DNA of 8,075 bases from Hyphomicrobiaceae bacterium UBA4460 (lineage in GTDB: Bacteria; Pseudomonadota; Alphaproteobacteria; Rhizobiales; Methyloligellaceae). A model generated the notes under the pieces. It searched no databases and was not told the origin of the DNA. It saw nothing but the letters and a program-made list of their open reading frames with translations. Shown piece by piece: positions 1 to 6,089 of the stretch. Numbering within the stretch: the first letter of the stretch is position 1; each line of letters opens with the position of its first letter. The translations under genes were made by a program, and so were the position numbers. The DNA is taken from contig DGOS01000104.1 in NCBI GenBank assembly GCA_002390155.1, forward strand, positions 1,430 through 9,504, given 5' to 3'.

Positions 1-143
1 GTTTTTCGTTGTACGCCGCCAAAACTGTCCCATTTTCGAACGGATTGGCGAGAAGTTTGCAGCGAGTGAGCGAGAAGGCGAGACAACCGGCCTTTCCATG
101 AATAGGATCGGCGGCCTACGGGGAAATTGTCTGCGCCTTTGCC
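1..143. other. Left-edge intergenic region
   Basis: No convincing gene is seen here. The stretch is less GC-rich at its left end and holds several scattered GCGAG words between about 48 and 85 (for example GGCGAGAAG and GAAGGCGAGAC). It should contain the promoter of the plus-strand gene that starts at 144, but I could not pick out a good -35/-10 pair. A short reading frame that starts at 98 runs into the following gene in another frame and looks like a shadow. Confidence 0.5.
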
Positions 144-1094
144 ATGTCTCATCAAATCCTGCTCCATTCCATTGGAAGCCTGCGCGCGCTCGGCTGCGCC
201 GTTGCCATAGCGCTTGCCGCGCTGGTCTTCACGCCGCCGTCTGTTCTCGGACAAGACGCACCGGCCGGAGAGGCTGCGACCGAGGACACTGCGACCGAAG
301 ACGCTGCGACAGAAGACGCCGCGGCTGAGGAAACTACCGACGACACCAAGACAGACGACGACGCGGCGGAAGAGAAGAAGCCGTGGAACGTCGCGGCGCC
401 TTGCGACAACGTCCAGCATCCTTACGAAGCGGATCTCTGCCAGCAATGGCGCGGGGCTGAAGCAGCCGAGAGCACCGCCGGGCTGACGCGCCTGCTGACG
501 TGGATTGGCGCGATCGCGACATTGCTGCTGATGCTGATGTTCGTGCCGCTCGTTATGGCGTTGCAGGCGGCGCGACGGACGTCGGACGTCAGTGCGCCCA
601 TGCCTGCGCCCGTCCCCGCCGGCAGTGGCGGCGCGAGCGAGGAAGAGCTGCGCGCCTATGTGGATGTCGACAAGCTCGAGTTCATCGAGACGCCGGAGTC
701 CGAGGGCGTCGTCAAGGTGAAGGTGGTGTACCGCAATTCCGGTCAGACGCCCGCGTTCAGGATCAAGAGCGCGGCGGAGGTCGGCATTCGCGACGTGTCG
801 GATGAGGATTTGCTGCCCATCATGCAGTTGCCGCAGCGTTCGTCGCTGGACTCGCCAAGGCCGCGTCTTGGCCGCGATGCAACGGACACGGAGATCGTCA
901 CTTGCGAGTCCACGGCGAGCCTTGCCGACCGTGTCATGGGCGGCGACGCGACGATCCTAGTTTGGGGCGTCGTGGAGTATCTGGACGTCTTCGACCGCCC
1001 GCAGAAGACCGCGTTCCAGTATCTGTGCAACGCCGAGACTCTCGACAGCGGTCAGATCTTCAAGCCCATGGTGCGCGGCGACGAGGACGGTTAG
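144..1094 (+). CDS. Membrane protein with signal peptide, acidic repeat and conserved 'NSGQTPA' C-terminal domain, function unknown
   Basis: The 316-residue product is not a named family to me. Residues 1-36 look like a signal peptide: a hydrophobic core about 16-30, then a small-residue site VLG before QD. Residues 44-63 are four tandem five-residue repeats of the type AATED, inside an acidic Ala/Thr/Glu/Asp stretch that runs to about 78. Two cysteines, C87 and C99, flank an HPYEADLC segment just before a single membrane helix at about 114-140, followed by AARR, which suggests a cytoplasmic C-terminus. Residues 170-305 form a soluble domain with YRNSGQTPAF near 196-205 and WGVVEYLDVF near 274-283; similar 'GQTPA' segments are common in uncharacterised alphaproteobacterial membrane proteins (recalled, not searched). 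The ATG at 144 is chosen because it gives the signal peptide, but its ribosome-binding site is weak. The gene converges on the MFS gene with 9 nt between stops, so a functional link is not implied. Confidence 0.85.
   Translation: MSHQILLHSIGSLRALGCAVAIALAALVFTPPSVLGQDAPAGEAATEDTATEDAATEDAAAEETTDDTKTDDDAAEEKKPWNVAAPCDNVQHPYEADLCQQWRGAEAAESTAGLTRLLTWIGAIATLLLMLMFVPLVMALQAARRTSDVSAPMPAPVPAGSGGASEEELRAYVDVDKLEFIETPESEGVVKVKVVYRNSGQTPAFRIKSAAEVGIRDVSDEDLLPIMQLPQRSSLDSPRPRLGRDATDTEIVTCESTASLADRVMGGDATILVWGVVEYLDVFDRPQKTAFQYLCNAETLDSGQIFKPMVRGDEDG
273..332 (+). repeat. Four tandem 15-bp repeats coding for an acidic five-residue unit
   Basis: Four consecutive 15-bp units read GCTGCGACCGAGGAC, ACTGCGACCGAAGAC, GCTGCGACAGAAGAC and the more diverged GCCGCGGCTGAGGAA. 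They encode AATED, TATED, AATED and AAAEE in the protein that starts at 144. The units keep the reading frame, and the changes between the first three are mostly at third or first codon positions. The repeat builds a low-complexity acidic linker between the signal peptide and the cysteine pair. Confidence 0.85.
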
Positions 1095-1103
1095 GACGCA
1101 CGC

Positions 1104-2399
1104 CTAAGTGTGGCGCGGATCCTCGATCCGCTTGAAGCACAGCGCCATCAGGCCGCCCAGCGCCAGCGCGGCCGCCAAGAACAGCAGCGCCGCCGAGAAG
1201 CTTCCCGTCGCTTGTTTTAAGAGCCCGACGATATATGGGCCCGTGAAGCCCGCCGCGTTCCCCATGGAATTCACCAGCGCGATGCCCGCCGCAGCGCCTG
1301 TCCCCGTCAGCAGCGCCGTGGGCAGCGACCAGAACGGCCCGAACGCGGCGTAGAAGCCGAGCGTTGCCAAGCTCAGCGCGATCATGGTGGGGAGGAGCGG
1401 CCCCGAATAGGCGGACCAGGCGAAAGCGCACGCCGCAAGAAGCAGCGGAAGCGCAATATGCCAACGGCGCTCGCCGGTCTTGTCGGAATGCCGCCCCCAC
1501 AGCACCATGGCGATGGCCGCAAACAAATATGGGATCGCGGTTAGAAAGCCGACATGCAGCGGATCGAGGCCGAAGGTTGCGATCACTTGCGGCATCCAAA
1601 AGCCGATACCGTAGAGCCCGGTCACCATGAGAAAGTAGAGGACACCGAGCGCCAGCACGCGCGGGCGCGTCAGCGCTTGGCGAAGATCCGCATAGCCGAC
1701 CGCTTTCGTGTTCGCCGCTTCGCTTGCAAGCGTCTCGGTGAGCGCGCGCCGCTCGTTCTCGCTCAGCCACGCCGCCTTGTCCGGCTTGTCGGTGAGGACG
1801 AACAGCGCCAGCACACCGAGAAGAACCGCGGGCGCGCCTTCGATGATGAACAGCCACTGCCAGCCCGCGAGTCCCGCGAAGCCGTGCATCTGCAAAAGCA
1901 CGCCGGAGATCGGGCCGCCGAACACCGTGGCGAGCGGCACTGATGCCATGAACAGCGCGATGATGCGGGCGCGTGTCCCTGCCGGGAACCAGTAGGTGAG
2001 ATAGAGGATGATGCCGGGGAAGAAGCCGGCTTCGGCGATGCCGAGCAGAAGCCGCGAGACGTAGAAGCTCGTCTCGCCGCGCACCAGCGCCATGGCGCAA
2101 GCGATCAAGCCCCAGGAGATCATGATGCGCGCGATCCAGATGCGCGCGCCGAAGCGCTGCAACGCGAGATTGCTGGGGATCTCGAAAACGATGTAGCCGA
2201 GAAAGAAGATCCCGGCGCCAAAGCCGAACACGGCGGGCGAGAAGCCGAGGTCCGCGTTCATGTGCAGCGCGGCGAAGCCGACATTCACCCGGTCGAGAAA
2301 ATTGACCGTGTAGGCGAGGCACAGGAACGGGATCAGCCGGTAGGTGGCCTTGGCAATTGCGGCGGAGAGGTACCCGTCTGAAGTCTGCTCGTGGTCCAT
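1104..2399 (-). CDS. MFS transporter, anion:cation symporter (ACS) family
   Basis: A 431-residue twelve-helix permease of the major facilitator superfamily. The N-terminal part matches the ACS branch (phthalate, tartrate, 4-hydroxyphenylacetate and hexuronate-type carriers): LDRVNVGFAAL at about 35-45 in helix 1, EIPSNL in helix 2, and RLLLGIAEAGFFPG at about 116-129, then YWFP. A central hydrophilic loop (about 203-245, with DKPDKAAWLSENER) separates the two six-helix halves, as is usual. Such carriers usually import organic acid anions with protons or sodium; the substrate cannot be read from the sequence. I chose the ATG at 2399 because the ACS motif begins the usual short distance after it; a GTG 30 nt upstream would add ten residues. 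A GGGGG stretch just upstream is only a weak ribosome-binding site. No catabolic enzyme gene lies next to it to suggest a substrate. It is divergent from the HdeD-like gene. Confidence 0.93.
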   Translation of the reverse strand: MDHEQTSDGYLSAAIAKATYRLIPFLCLAYTVNFLDRVNVGFAALHMNADLGFSPAVFGFGAGIFFLGYIVFEIPSNLALQRFGARIWIARIMISWGLIACAMALVRGETSFYVSRLLLGIAEAGFFPGIILYLTYWFPAGTRARIIALFMASVPLATVFGGPISGVLLQMHGFAGLAGWQWLFIIEGAPAVLLGVLALFVLTDKPDKAAWLSENERRALTETLASEAANTKAVGYADLRQALTRPRVLALGVLYFLMVTGLYGIGFWMPQVIATFGLDPLHVGFLTAIPYLFAAIAMVLWGRHSDKTGERRWHIALPLLLAACAFAWSAYSGPLLPTMIALSLATLGFYAAFGPFWSLPTALLTGTGAAAGIALVNSMGNAAGFTGPYIVGLLKQATGSFSAALLFLAAALALGGLMALCFKRIEDPRHT

Positions 2400-2477
2400 G
2401 TGCCCCCGTGAATCGCGTATGCTTGGCACGCGGCCGCGCGATTGATTCGGCCGCCAACCTAGAGGAGGGCTCTACCC
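2400..2477. promoter_or_regulatory. Divergent intergenic region with inverted repeat
   Basis: This 78-nt gap must hold the 5' control regions of both the MFS gene (minus) and the HdeD-like gene (plus). It contains a perfect inverted repeat, GCGGCCG at 2430-2436 and CGGCCGC at 2448-2454, with 11 nt between the arms; each arm is itself largely palindromic. It is placed where a shared operator or a stem-loop could sit, but GC-rich palindromes arise by chance in such a genome. AGAGGAGGG at 2461-2469 is a strong Shine-Dalgarno sequence 8 nt before the ATG at 2478. No clear -35/-10 pair was identified. Confidence 0.4.
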
Positions 2478-3068
2478 ATGGCTATTCCGGTCGATGCCGC
2501 AGCGGCGGCGCTCCGCGAAGCTATGCGTGAGACGGTGAAGCGTTATTCGCTCTGGTATTTGATCCAGGGGATCTTGCTGGTGGTGGCGGGCGTGCTCGCG
2601 CTGATCTACCCGTTCATCGCCTCGGTCGCCATCGTCTCCTTGCTTGCCTGGATCCTCATCGTCAGCGGCATCTTGCAGGGCATCGGGCTCATCGGCGCCA
2701 GCAACGTGCCCCATTATTGGCTGCAGCTGATCTCCGCGGTGCTGGCCATTCTGATCGGCGTGCTCCTGCTGCGCTCGCCCGATAGCGGCCTGCTCATCAT
2801 GACCGTGCTGCTGATCGTCTATTTTATGGTCGAAGGCATCGCCAAGGTGATCTTCGCGCTCACCATCCGGCCCTTCCCCAATTGGGGCTGGGTGCTCGGC
2901 AGCGGCCTGGTCGGCATTCTACTGGCGCTCATTCTCTGGGCGAACATGCCGCTCACATCCGACTGGGTGTTGGGGCTGATGCTTGGCGTGCTGCTCATTT
3001 GCGAAGGCGCTGCGCTGACCTACCTCGCCTGGCAAGTGCGCCATGCACCGGCAGTGTCGAACGGCTAA
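2478..3068 (+). CDS. HdeD family (DUF308) membrane protein
   Basis: A 196-residue protein, about the usual size of the HdeD/DUF308 family, whose Escherichia coli member is linked to acid resistance at high cell density. Six hydrophobic segments are visible at about 25-45, 49-70, 80-99, 103-127, 136-156 and 162-184. They form three helical hairpins, with the typical short turns after AGVLALIYPF, ISAVLAILIGVLLL and GLVGILLALILWANMP. The N-terminus (AAALREAMRETVKRYS) is a short amphipathic cytoplasmic stretch. The start is well supported by AGAGGAGGG, 8 nt upstream. The family's molecular activity is not known, so a role in acid or envelope stress is only a family-level suggestion. The gene is single, divergent from the MFS gene and convergent with the SH3b gene. 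Confidence 0.92.
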   Translation: MAIPVDAAAAALREAMRETVKRYSLWYLIQGILLVVAGVLALIYPFIASVAIVSLLAWILIVSGILQGIGLIGASNVPHYWLQLISAVLAILIGVLLLRSPDSGLLIMTVLLIVYFMVEGIAKVIFALTIRPFPNWGWVLGSGLVGILLALILWANMPLTSDWVLGLMLGVLLICEGAALTYLAWQVRHAPAVSNG

Positions 3069-3100
3069 GGCGCCGCCAGCCGGTAAAGGCGCTGCCAGCC
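3067..3100. repeat. Imperfect 15-nt direct repeat between convergent genes
   Basis: AAGGCGCCGCCAGCC at 3067-3081 and AAGGCGCTGCCAGCC at 3086-3100 differ at one position and lie 19 nt apart, start to start. The first copy begins in the stop codon of the HdeD-like gene, and the second ends just before the stop codon of the opposing SH3b gene at 3103-3105. No good intrinsic terminator with a T-run is seen in this gap. The repeat may be a chance duplication or part of a bidirectional termination region. Confidence 0.6.
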
Positions 3101-3102
3101 CC

Positions 3103-4575
3103 TTAGGGCGCGGCGGCCTCTTTCAGGAAGCGCTTGTAGATCCACCCTTGCTGCTTGGTGGCCGGGTCGGTGATCTGCACCCAGTTTCCGTCGCGGCCCA
3201 GCACGCGCAGCTTGGTGCCCTTCTGGGCGACCTTGAACGTCTCGTCCGTCGAGGAGGGTCCTTTGCGGACGTGCACAGGGTTGGCCACTACGACCCACTC
3301 ATCGCCGCTGGCAAGCTCGGTGGCGGCGGCTACGAGCCGCCCGAAGGGCCCGCGCTCTGCCTCGGCCTGTGTGGTCGGGCCCGTTTGCTCGGCGGGCTTG
3401 GGATCCCCCGCCGGCGACGCGTCTCCTTCCGGGCTCGCTCCGGCATTCATCCATGTTTGCCTCAGCGTGGCGAGCTGACCTGCGCGGTCGGTGATGCCGA
3501 GCGCCGCGGCGCGGCCATACCACTCCTGCGCCGCTTGCTTGTCAGGCTTGATGCCTTGCGCACGGAGCGCCGCGATGAACGCGGGATCGTACGTGGCGCC
3601 CGCGGCGAGCGCTGCCTCCCCGCTGCCTGCTTCCGCTGCGCGCTGGTAGTACGCGCGCGCACCGGCGAAGTAGCCCACGGCAATCATTTTGTGGCCGTGG
3701 GCTATCAGATCCTTGATGCGATCCTCTTCGCCGGACCGTACGACGAGACCAGCCGTGGGCGAGGGAGCCACGTCCAGCCGGGTCGCCGTACGGGCCAGCA
3801 CGGTGCCGTCGGCGGCGACAAGCTCGACGGCAAGATCCGAAGTCCCGGCGTGATCGTTCGGCACATGCAAGGAGAGGCCGGCGATTTCATCCGGGGTGAG
3901 GCTCCATTCGCGCGAGCCGAACGGGCGCCCTTGCGAGAAGGCCGCGCCGTCGGGAAGATCGCGAATGGCGATCACGCTGCGCGTGGGGATGGCCTCGCTT
4001 GTTTCGATGGCAATAGTGAAAGCGACGTCCTCGCCGGCAGTCGCCATGATTTCCTCGGGCGAGGTCAGGCCGAACTCCGGCGCCCGCGGGGCAACGCGCA
4101 AGCTAGGCGCGGCCGCGAACGCAGCCTGGTGACGTGCCGGCTTGGCGTCGGCGCTGGGCCCGACGTCAGGTCCGCGAATTGCGCCGAACCATAAAAGCCC
4201 GGCAAGGATGGCGGCCGGCGCGATGGCCACGCCCATCAGGACCGCGAGCACGCCCTGCCGCGGTGCGGTGAACAGGCGCGGTTCGAGCGAGGCAGGCGTC
4301 GGGTCCACCGCCTCCACCGCTGGCGTTTCTTCTCGTGTTGCGCGCAAGGGCTGCGGCGCAAAGCGCTCGGCCATTGACGATGCGGTCGGCTCCGCCTTGG
4401 CCGCTAGACGCACCCCAACCGGAAACTCCGCGTCAAGACGCTTCGCATCGAGCCGCTCCGCCTTGAGACGCTCCGCCTCAAGACGCTCCGCCAGGCCTGG
4501 CGGCTTGGCATCCGACATGTGTTTCGAATCTCGGTCCTTTGGACTGCCAACCGTCCTGAACAGCGGCTGCAACAT
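3103..4575 (-). CDS. Bitopic membrane protein with Ig-like, Sel1-like and C-terminal SH3b regions
   Basis: A 490-residue multidomain protein. Residues 1-107 are hydrophilic and probably cytoplasmic, with four AERLx-type pentads at 29-48. One membrane helix lies at about 108-133 (VLAVLMGVAIAPAAILAG). After it come an Ig-like beta-rich region at about 165-270 (TAGEDVAFTIAI, LPDGAAFSQGRPFG, WSLTPDEIAGLSL), a Sel1/TPR-like helical region at about 290-365 (GARAYYQRAAEAG; EWYGRAAALG), a low-complexity linker rich in Pro, Gly and Ala (about 380-410) and a bacterial SH3 domain at about 427-485 (VVVANPVHVRKGPSS; LRVLGRDGNWVQI; GWIYKRFL). SH3b domains often bind peptidoglycan or proteins, so a periplasmic scaffold or wall-binding role is likely but inferred. 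The ATG at 4575 is preferred because GGGGAGGA lies 7 nt upstream; the ATG at 4518 is possible. It follows the TAXI gene by 40 nt, probably in one operon. Confidence 0.85.
   Translation of the reverse strand: MLQPLFRTVGSPKDRDSKHMSDAKPPGLAERLEAERLKAERLDAKRLDAEFPVGVRLAAKAEPTASSMAERFAPQPLRATREETPAVEAVDPTPASLEPRLFTAPRQGVLAVLMGVAIAPAAILAGLLWFGAIRGPDVGPSADAKPARHQAAFAAAPSLRVAPRAPEFGLTSPEEIMATAGEDVAFTIAIETSEAIPTRSVIAIRDLPDGAAFSQGRPFGSREWSLTPDEIAGLSLHVPNDHAGTSDLAVELVAADGTVLARTATRLDVAPSPTAGLVVRSGEEDRIKDLIAHGHKMIAVGYFAGARAYYQRAAEAGSGEAALAAGATYDPAFIAALRAQGIKPDKQAAQEWYGRAAALGITDRAGQLATLRQTWMNAGASPEGDASPAGDPKPAEQTGPTTQAEAERGPFGRLVAAATELASGDEWVVVANPVHVRKGPSSTDETFKVAQKGTKLRVLGRDGNWVQITDPATKQQGWIYKRFLKEAAAP
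4432..4491 (-). repeat. Four tandem 15-bp repeats coding for a charged five-residue unit
   Basis: Read on the minus strand, four consecutive 15-bp units encode AERLE, AERLK, AERLD and AKRLD near the N-terminus of the SH3b protein, and a partial fifth (AEF) follows. The units keep frame and differ by a few bases. The pattern predicts a continuous charged helix. It is not the A(D/N)Lxx pentapeptide-repeat fold, because Ala is three rather than two residues before Leu. Confidence 0.85.
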
Positions 4576-4582
4576 GGCACCG

Positions 4583-4590
4583 TCCTCCCC
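4583..4590 (-). promoter_or_regulatory. Ribosome-binding site that decides the SH3b gene start
   Basis: The minus strand reads GGGGAGGA here, 7 nt before the ATG at 4575. This near-consensus Shine-Dalgarno sequence favours 4575 over the later in-frame ATG at 4518 and over an upstream TTG at 4596. It lies in the 40-nt gap after the TAXI stop codon, which suggests separate efficient initiation within one transcript. Confidence 0.75.
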
Positions 4591-4615
4591 ACGCAATAGT
4601 CAACAAAGAAGGCGA

Positions 4616-5797
4616 CTAGTTCTGCTTCTGCGTCTTGCTCCACTCCAAAAAGGCACGAAATAGCTTCACGCGCTCCGTCTCGGACACTTGGGTACGCCCA
4701 GCGTCCGCCTGAGCCAGAAATGTCTCGAAGCGCTCTTGCGTCTGCCCGCCGGCGGCGACCGCGGTCTTCGCCTGGTCGATCCAACTCTGCGCCAGCGGGG
4801 ATCGCCGCCAGCCTTCCAAAGTTGCGGCAAAGTTCACCTGCCGCCACTTGGGATGGCGCGGGCTCACCAGAAACGCATCGAAGTTCGAAAAGAAGCGGTC
4901 GACGAAGCGCGCGAGCTTCTTCTTGCGGATGTTGTCGTCCGACCAATTGAACGACACCAGCACGGCGCACACCGCCACCGTGTCCACCTGCGCGCCCTTT
5001 TCGATCAGCGCCGGGTACTCGTCGTGGGTCAGCGTCGCCGGGTAGTACTCAGCCTCCAGGCCCTTCGGGTAGGGCAGGCCAAGAAACTTGAGCCCGCTGT
5101 CGCGGCCGAGATGGGCCAGGCTCGGCGCCGGCTTGCCGGCGATCACCACCATGGCGTCGATCTCGCCCGCTTTGAGTTTGACGAGCGCGTCAGCCTCATC
5201 GAGCTGCGTTTCGCGCACCTCAACGCCGAGTGCGGCGAACACCGCGCGCGCGGTGAGCTCCAGGCCGCTGCCTTCAGGGCCAATACTGACGACCCTGCCG
5301 TTCAGTGCTGTGAGGTCGTCGATGCCGGAATGCGCCAGCACGTGCATCTCCTCGTTGAACAGTTTCGCGACATAGGCGATCTGCTTGTCCAGCGGACCGA
5401 GTTCGCCGGTGTTGGCGAAATGCTTCAGGACATTCGCCTGGGTAATGCCCATGTCGACACCGCGCATGAACATCACGTCCTTCAGGGTCTGCGCCGGCCC
5501 CTTGCCGATCATGGGCACCACGCGCATCGCGGTCCCTTCATCGAGCACGGCGGCAATATCCTGGATCACGGCGGCGTCGGTGCCCGTCGCGCTGCCGCCC
5601 ATGATGGTCACGGTGTTGTCGTTGAGCTCGGCGCGGTAGCGCCCGCGAACGGCGCGCTGTGGCGTCCGTTGCTTGGTCTGGACGGCCACTTGTGCCTTGG
5701 CCCGGCGGTCTTTGGCGTAGGCCGTGCTGTCGCTCATCAAGTCCGCCGCCACGAACGGCAGAAGGCAAAGTCCAATCGCGAGGGCGGGACGCATCAT
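4616..5797 (-). CDS. TAXI family TRAP transporter solute-binding protein (orphan)
   Basis: A 393-residue periplasmic protein of the TAXI class, the extracytoplasmic binding subunit of TRAP transporters, which deliver organic acids or amino acids to a DctQM-type membrane complex. Residues 1-28 form a signal peptide (core ALAIGLCLLPFVAA, cleavage likely after AYA, before KD). A basic linker leads to NTVTIMGGSATGT at about 61-73, where the family's first strand and ligand-binding loop usually lie. GVDMGITQANVL at about 113-124, SIGPEGSGLELTARAVF at about 171-187 and KAGEIDAMVVIAGKP at about 210-224 match the TAXI pattern. About 80 residues after 313 (PRHPKWR onward) extend beyond the usual length of roughly 320. 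No QM membrane subunit is adjacent. ATG at 5797 is preferred, with GGAGGGG 3 nt upstream; the next codon is also ATG and has better spacing, so translation may begin one residue later. A GTG at 5821 would disrupt the signal peptide. Confidence 0.9.
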   Translation of the reverse strand: MMRPALAIGLCLLPFVAADLMSDSTAYAKDRRAKAQVAVQTKQRTPQRAVRGRYRAELNDNTVTIMGGSATGTDAAVIQDIAAVLDEGTAMRVVPMIGKGPAQTLKDVMFMRGVDMGITQANVLKHFANTGELGPLDKQIAYVAKLFNEEMHVLAHSGIDDLTALNGRVVSIGPEGSGLELTARAVFAALGVEVRETQLDEADALVKLKAGEIDAMVVIAGKPAPSLAHLGRDSGLKFLGLPYPKGLEAEYYPATLTHDEYPALIEKGAQVDTVAVCAVLVSFNWSDDNIRKKKLARFVDRFFSNFDAFLVSPRHPKWRQVNFAATLEGWRRSPLAQSWIDQAKTAVAAGGQTQERFETFLAQADAGRTQVSETERVKLFRAFLEWSKTQKQN

Positions 5798-5800
5798 GAC

Positions 5801-5807
5801 CCCTCCG
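5801..5807 (-). promoter_or_regulatory. Ribosome-binding site of the TAXI gene
   Basis: The minus strand carries GGAGGGG, starting 3 nt before the ATG at 5797 and 6 nt before the adjacent in-frame ATG at 5794. The spacing suits the second ATG slightly better. Either choice gives the same signal peptide and excludes the upstream GTG at 5821. Confidence 0.65.
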
Positions 5808-5894
5808 GAACAGCGCTTCACCCCGACCTAAGGACCCCTTGCGCGAAGCGCGGGAAGACAAGACGGCCCCTGTGCAGCCACATGCTTGTTGCTT

Positions 5895-5930
5895 GGGGTG
5901 TCGCGCCTGGCGTCAGCCAACGACATCCCC
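5895..5930. promoter_or_regulatory. Compound stem-loop in the TAXI leader region
   Basis: GGGGTGTCG at 5895-5903 pairs with CGACATCCCC at 5921-5930 as nine base pairs with one bulged T. Inside it, TGGC and GCCA (5908-5911 and 5916-5919) form a second four-pair stem around GTCA. The structure lies about 100-135 nt before the TAXI start and could be a leader structure, an attenuator or chance. No T-run follows on the minus strand, so it is not a standard intrinsic terminator for that transcript. Confidence 0.45.
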
Positions 5931-5999
5931 CGTCGTGCTGCTTTTCCTTGGGCCGAATGGAAAGTGATATATTAGCCGCTGTCAAGCATAGATGCGATA

Positions 6000-6028
6000 A
6001 TGACACAACAAAATCAAGGTATTGTCAA
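6000..6028 (-). promoter_or_regulatory. Candidate sigma-70-type promoter for the TAXI/SH3b unit
   Basis: On the minus strand, TTGACA at 6028-6023 is a perfect -35 hexamer, and TGTCAT at 6005-6000 follows after 17 nt as a partial (4 of 6) -10 hexamer. Transcription would begin near 5993 and give a leader of roughly 195 nt that includes the stem-loop at 5895-5930. A second TTGACA at 5985-5980 has AT-rich sequence after it but no well-spaced -10. The assignment rests on sequence match only. Confidence 0.35.
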
Positions 6029-6089
6029 TAATAAGGCAACGACAACTAGAAAATGGCAAGATGAAGGCAAGTCATTAGGGAAGTGTTAA
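6000..6089 (+). CDS. Possible 29-residue mini-ORF in the AT-rich block (doubtful)
   Basis: An ATG at 6000 opens a 29-codon frame ending at TAA (6087-6089). The predicted peptide is rich in Gln, Asn, Thr and Lys and ends in KWQDEGKSLGKC. Its codons (many AAT, AAA, CAA, TTA) are unlike those of neighbouring genes. There is no Shine-Dalgarno sequence, and it overlaps the candidate minus-strand promoter. It may be a chance frame, a remnant of transferred DNA or a tiny gene; I lean to chance. Confidence 0.12.
   Translation: MTQQNQGIVNNKATTTRKWQDEGKSLGKC
6020..6030. promoter_or_regulatory. Palindrome TATTG-N-CAATA, possible operator
   Basis: TATTGTCAATA is a perfect inverted repeat with five-base half sites around a central T. 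It overlaps the candidate -35 element of the TAXI promoter, a place where a repressor could bind. I cannot assign it to a known regulator, and in AT-rich DNA such a short palindrome can occur by chance. Confidence 0.3.

Noticed and set aside
1060..2457. Long minus-strand frame of 465 codons over the MFS gene
   Set aside because: It overlaps the MFS gene almost completely in another frame, is rich in Arg, Ala and His, and has no membrane helices or motifs; it is a shadow of high-GC coding DNA.
3043..4194. Plus-strand frame of 383 codons antisense to the SH3b gene
   Set aside because: It overlaps the end of the HdeD-like gene and the SH3b gene, is Arg/Gly-rich with no domain, while the opposite strand has clear SH3b and Sel1-like motifs.
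4434..4493. Possible CRISPR-like or pentapeptide-repeat fold in the 15-bp repeats
   Set aside because: The units are contiguous, in frame and without spacers, and the residue pattern lacks the A(D/N)Lxx spacing.
5818..6006. Minus-strand frame of 62 codons in the TAXI leader
   Set aside because: It starts with GTG, has no ribosome-binding site, changes composition midway and overlaps the stem-loop and the likely promoter.
4688..6031. Plus-strand frame of 447 codons antisense to the TAXI gene
   Set aside because: His/Arg-rich composition with no recognisable motif; the minus strand encodes a clear TAXI protein with a signal peptide and ribosome-binding site.
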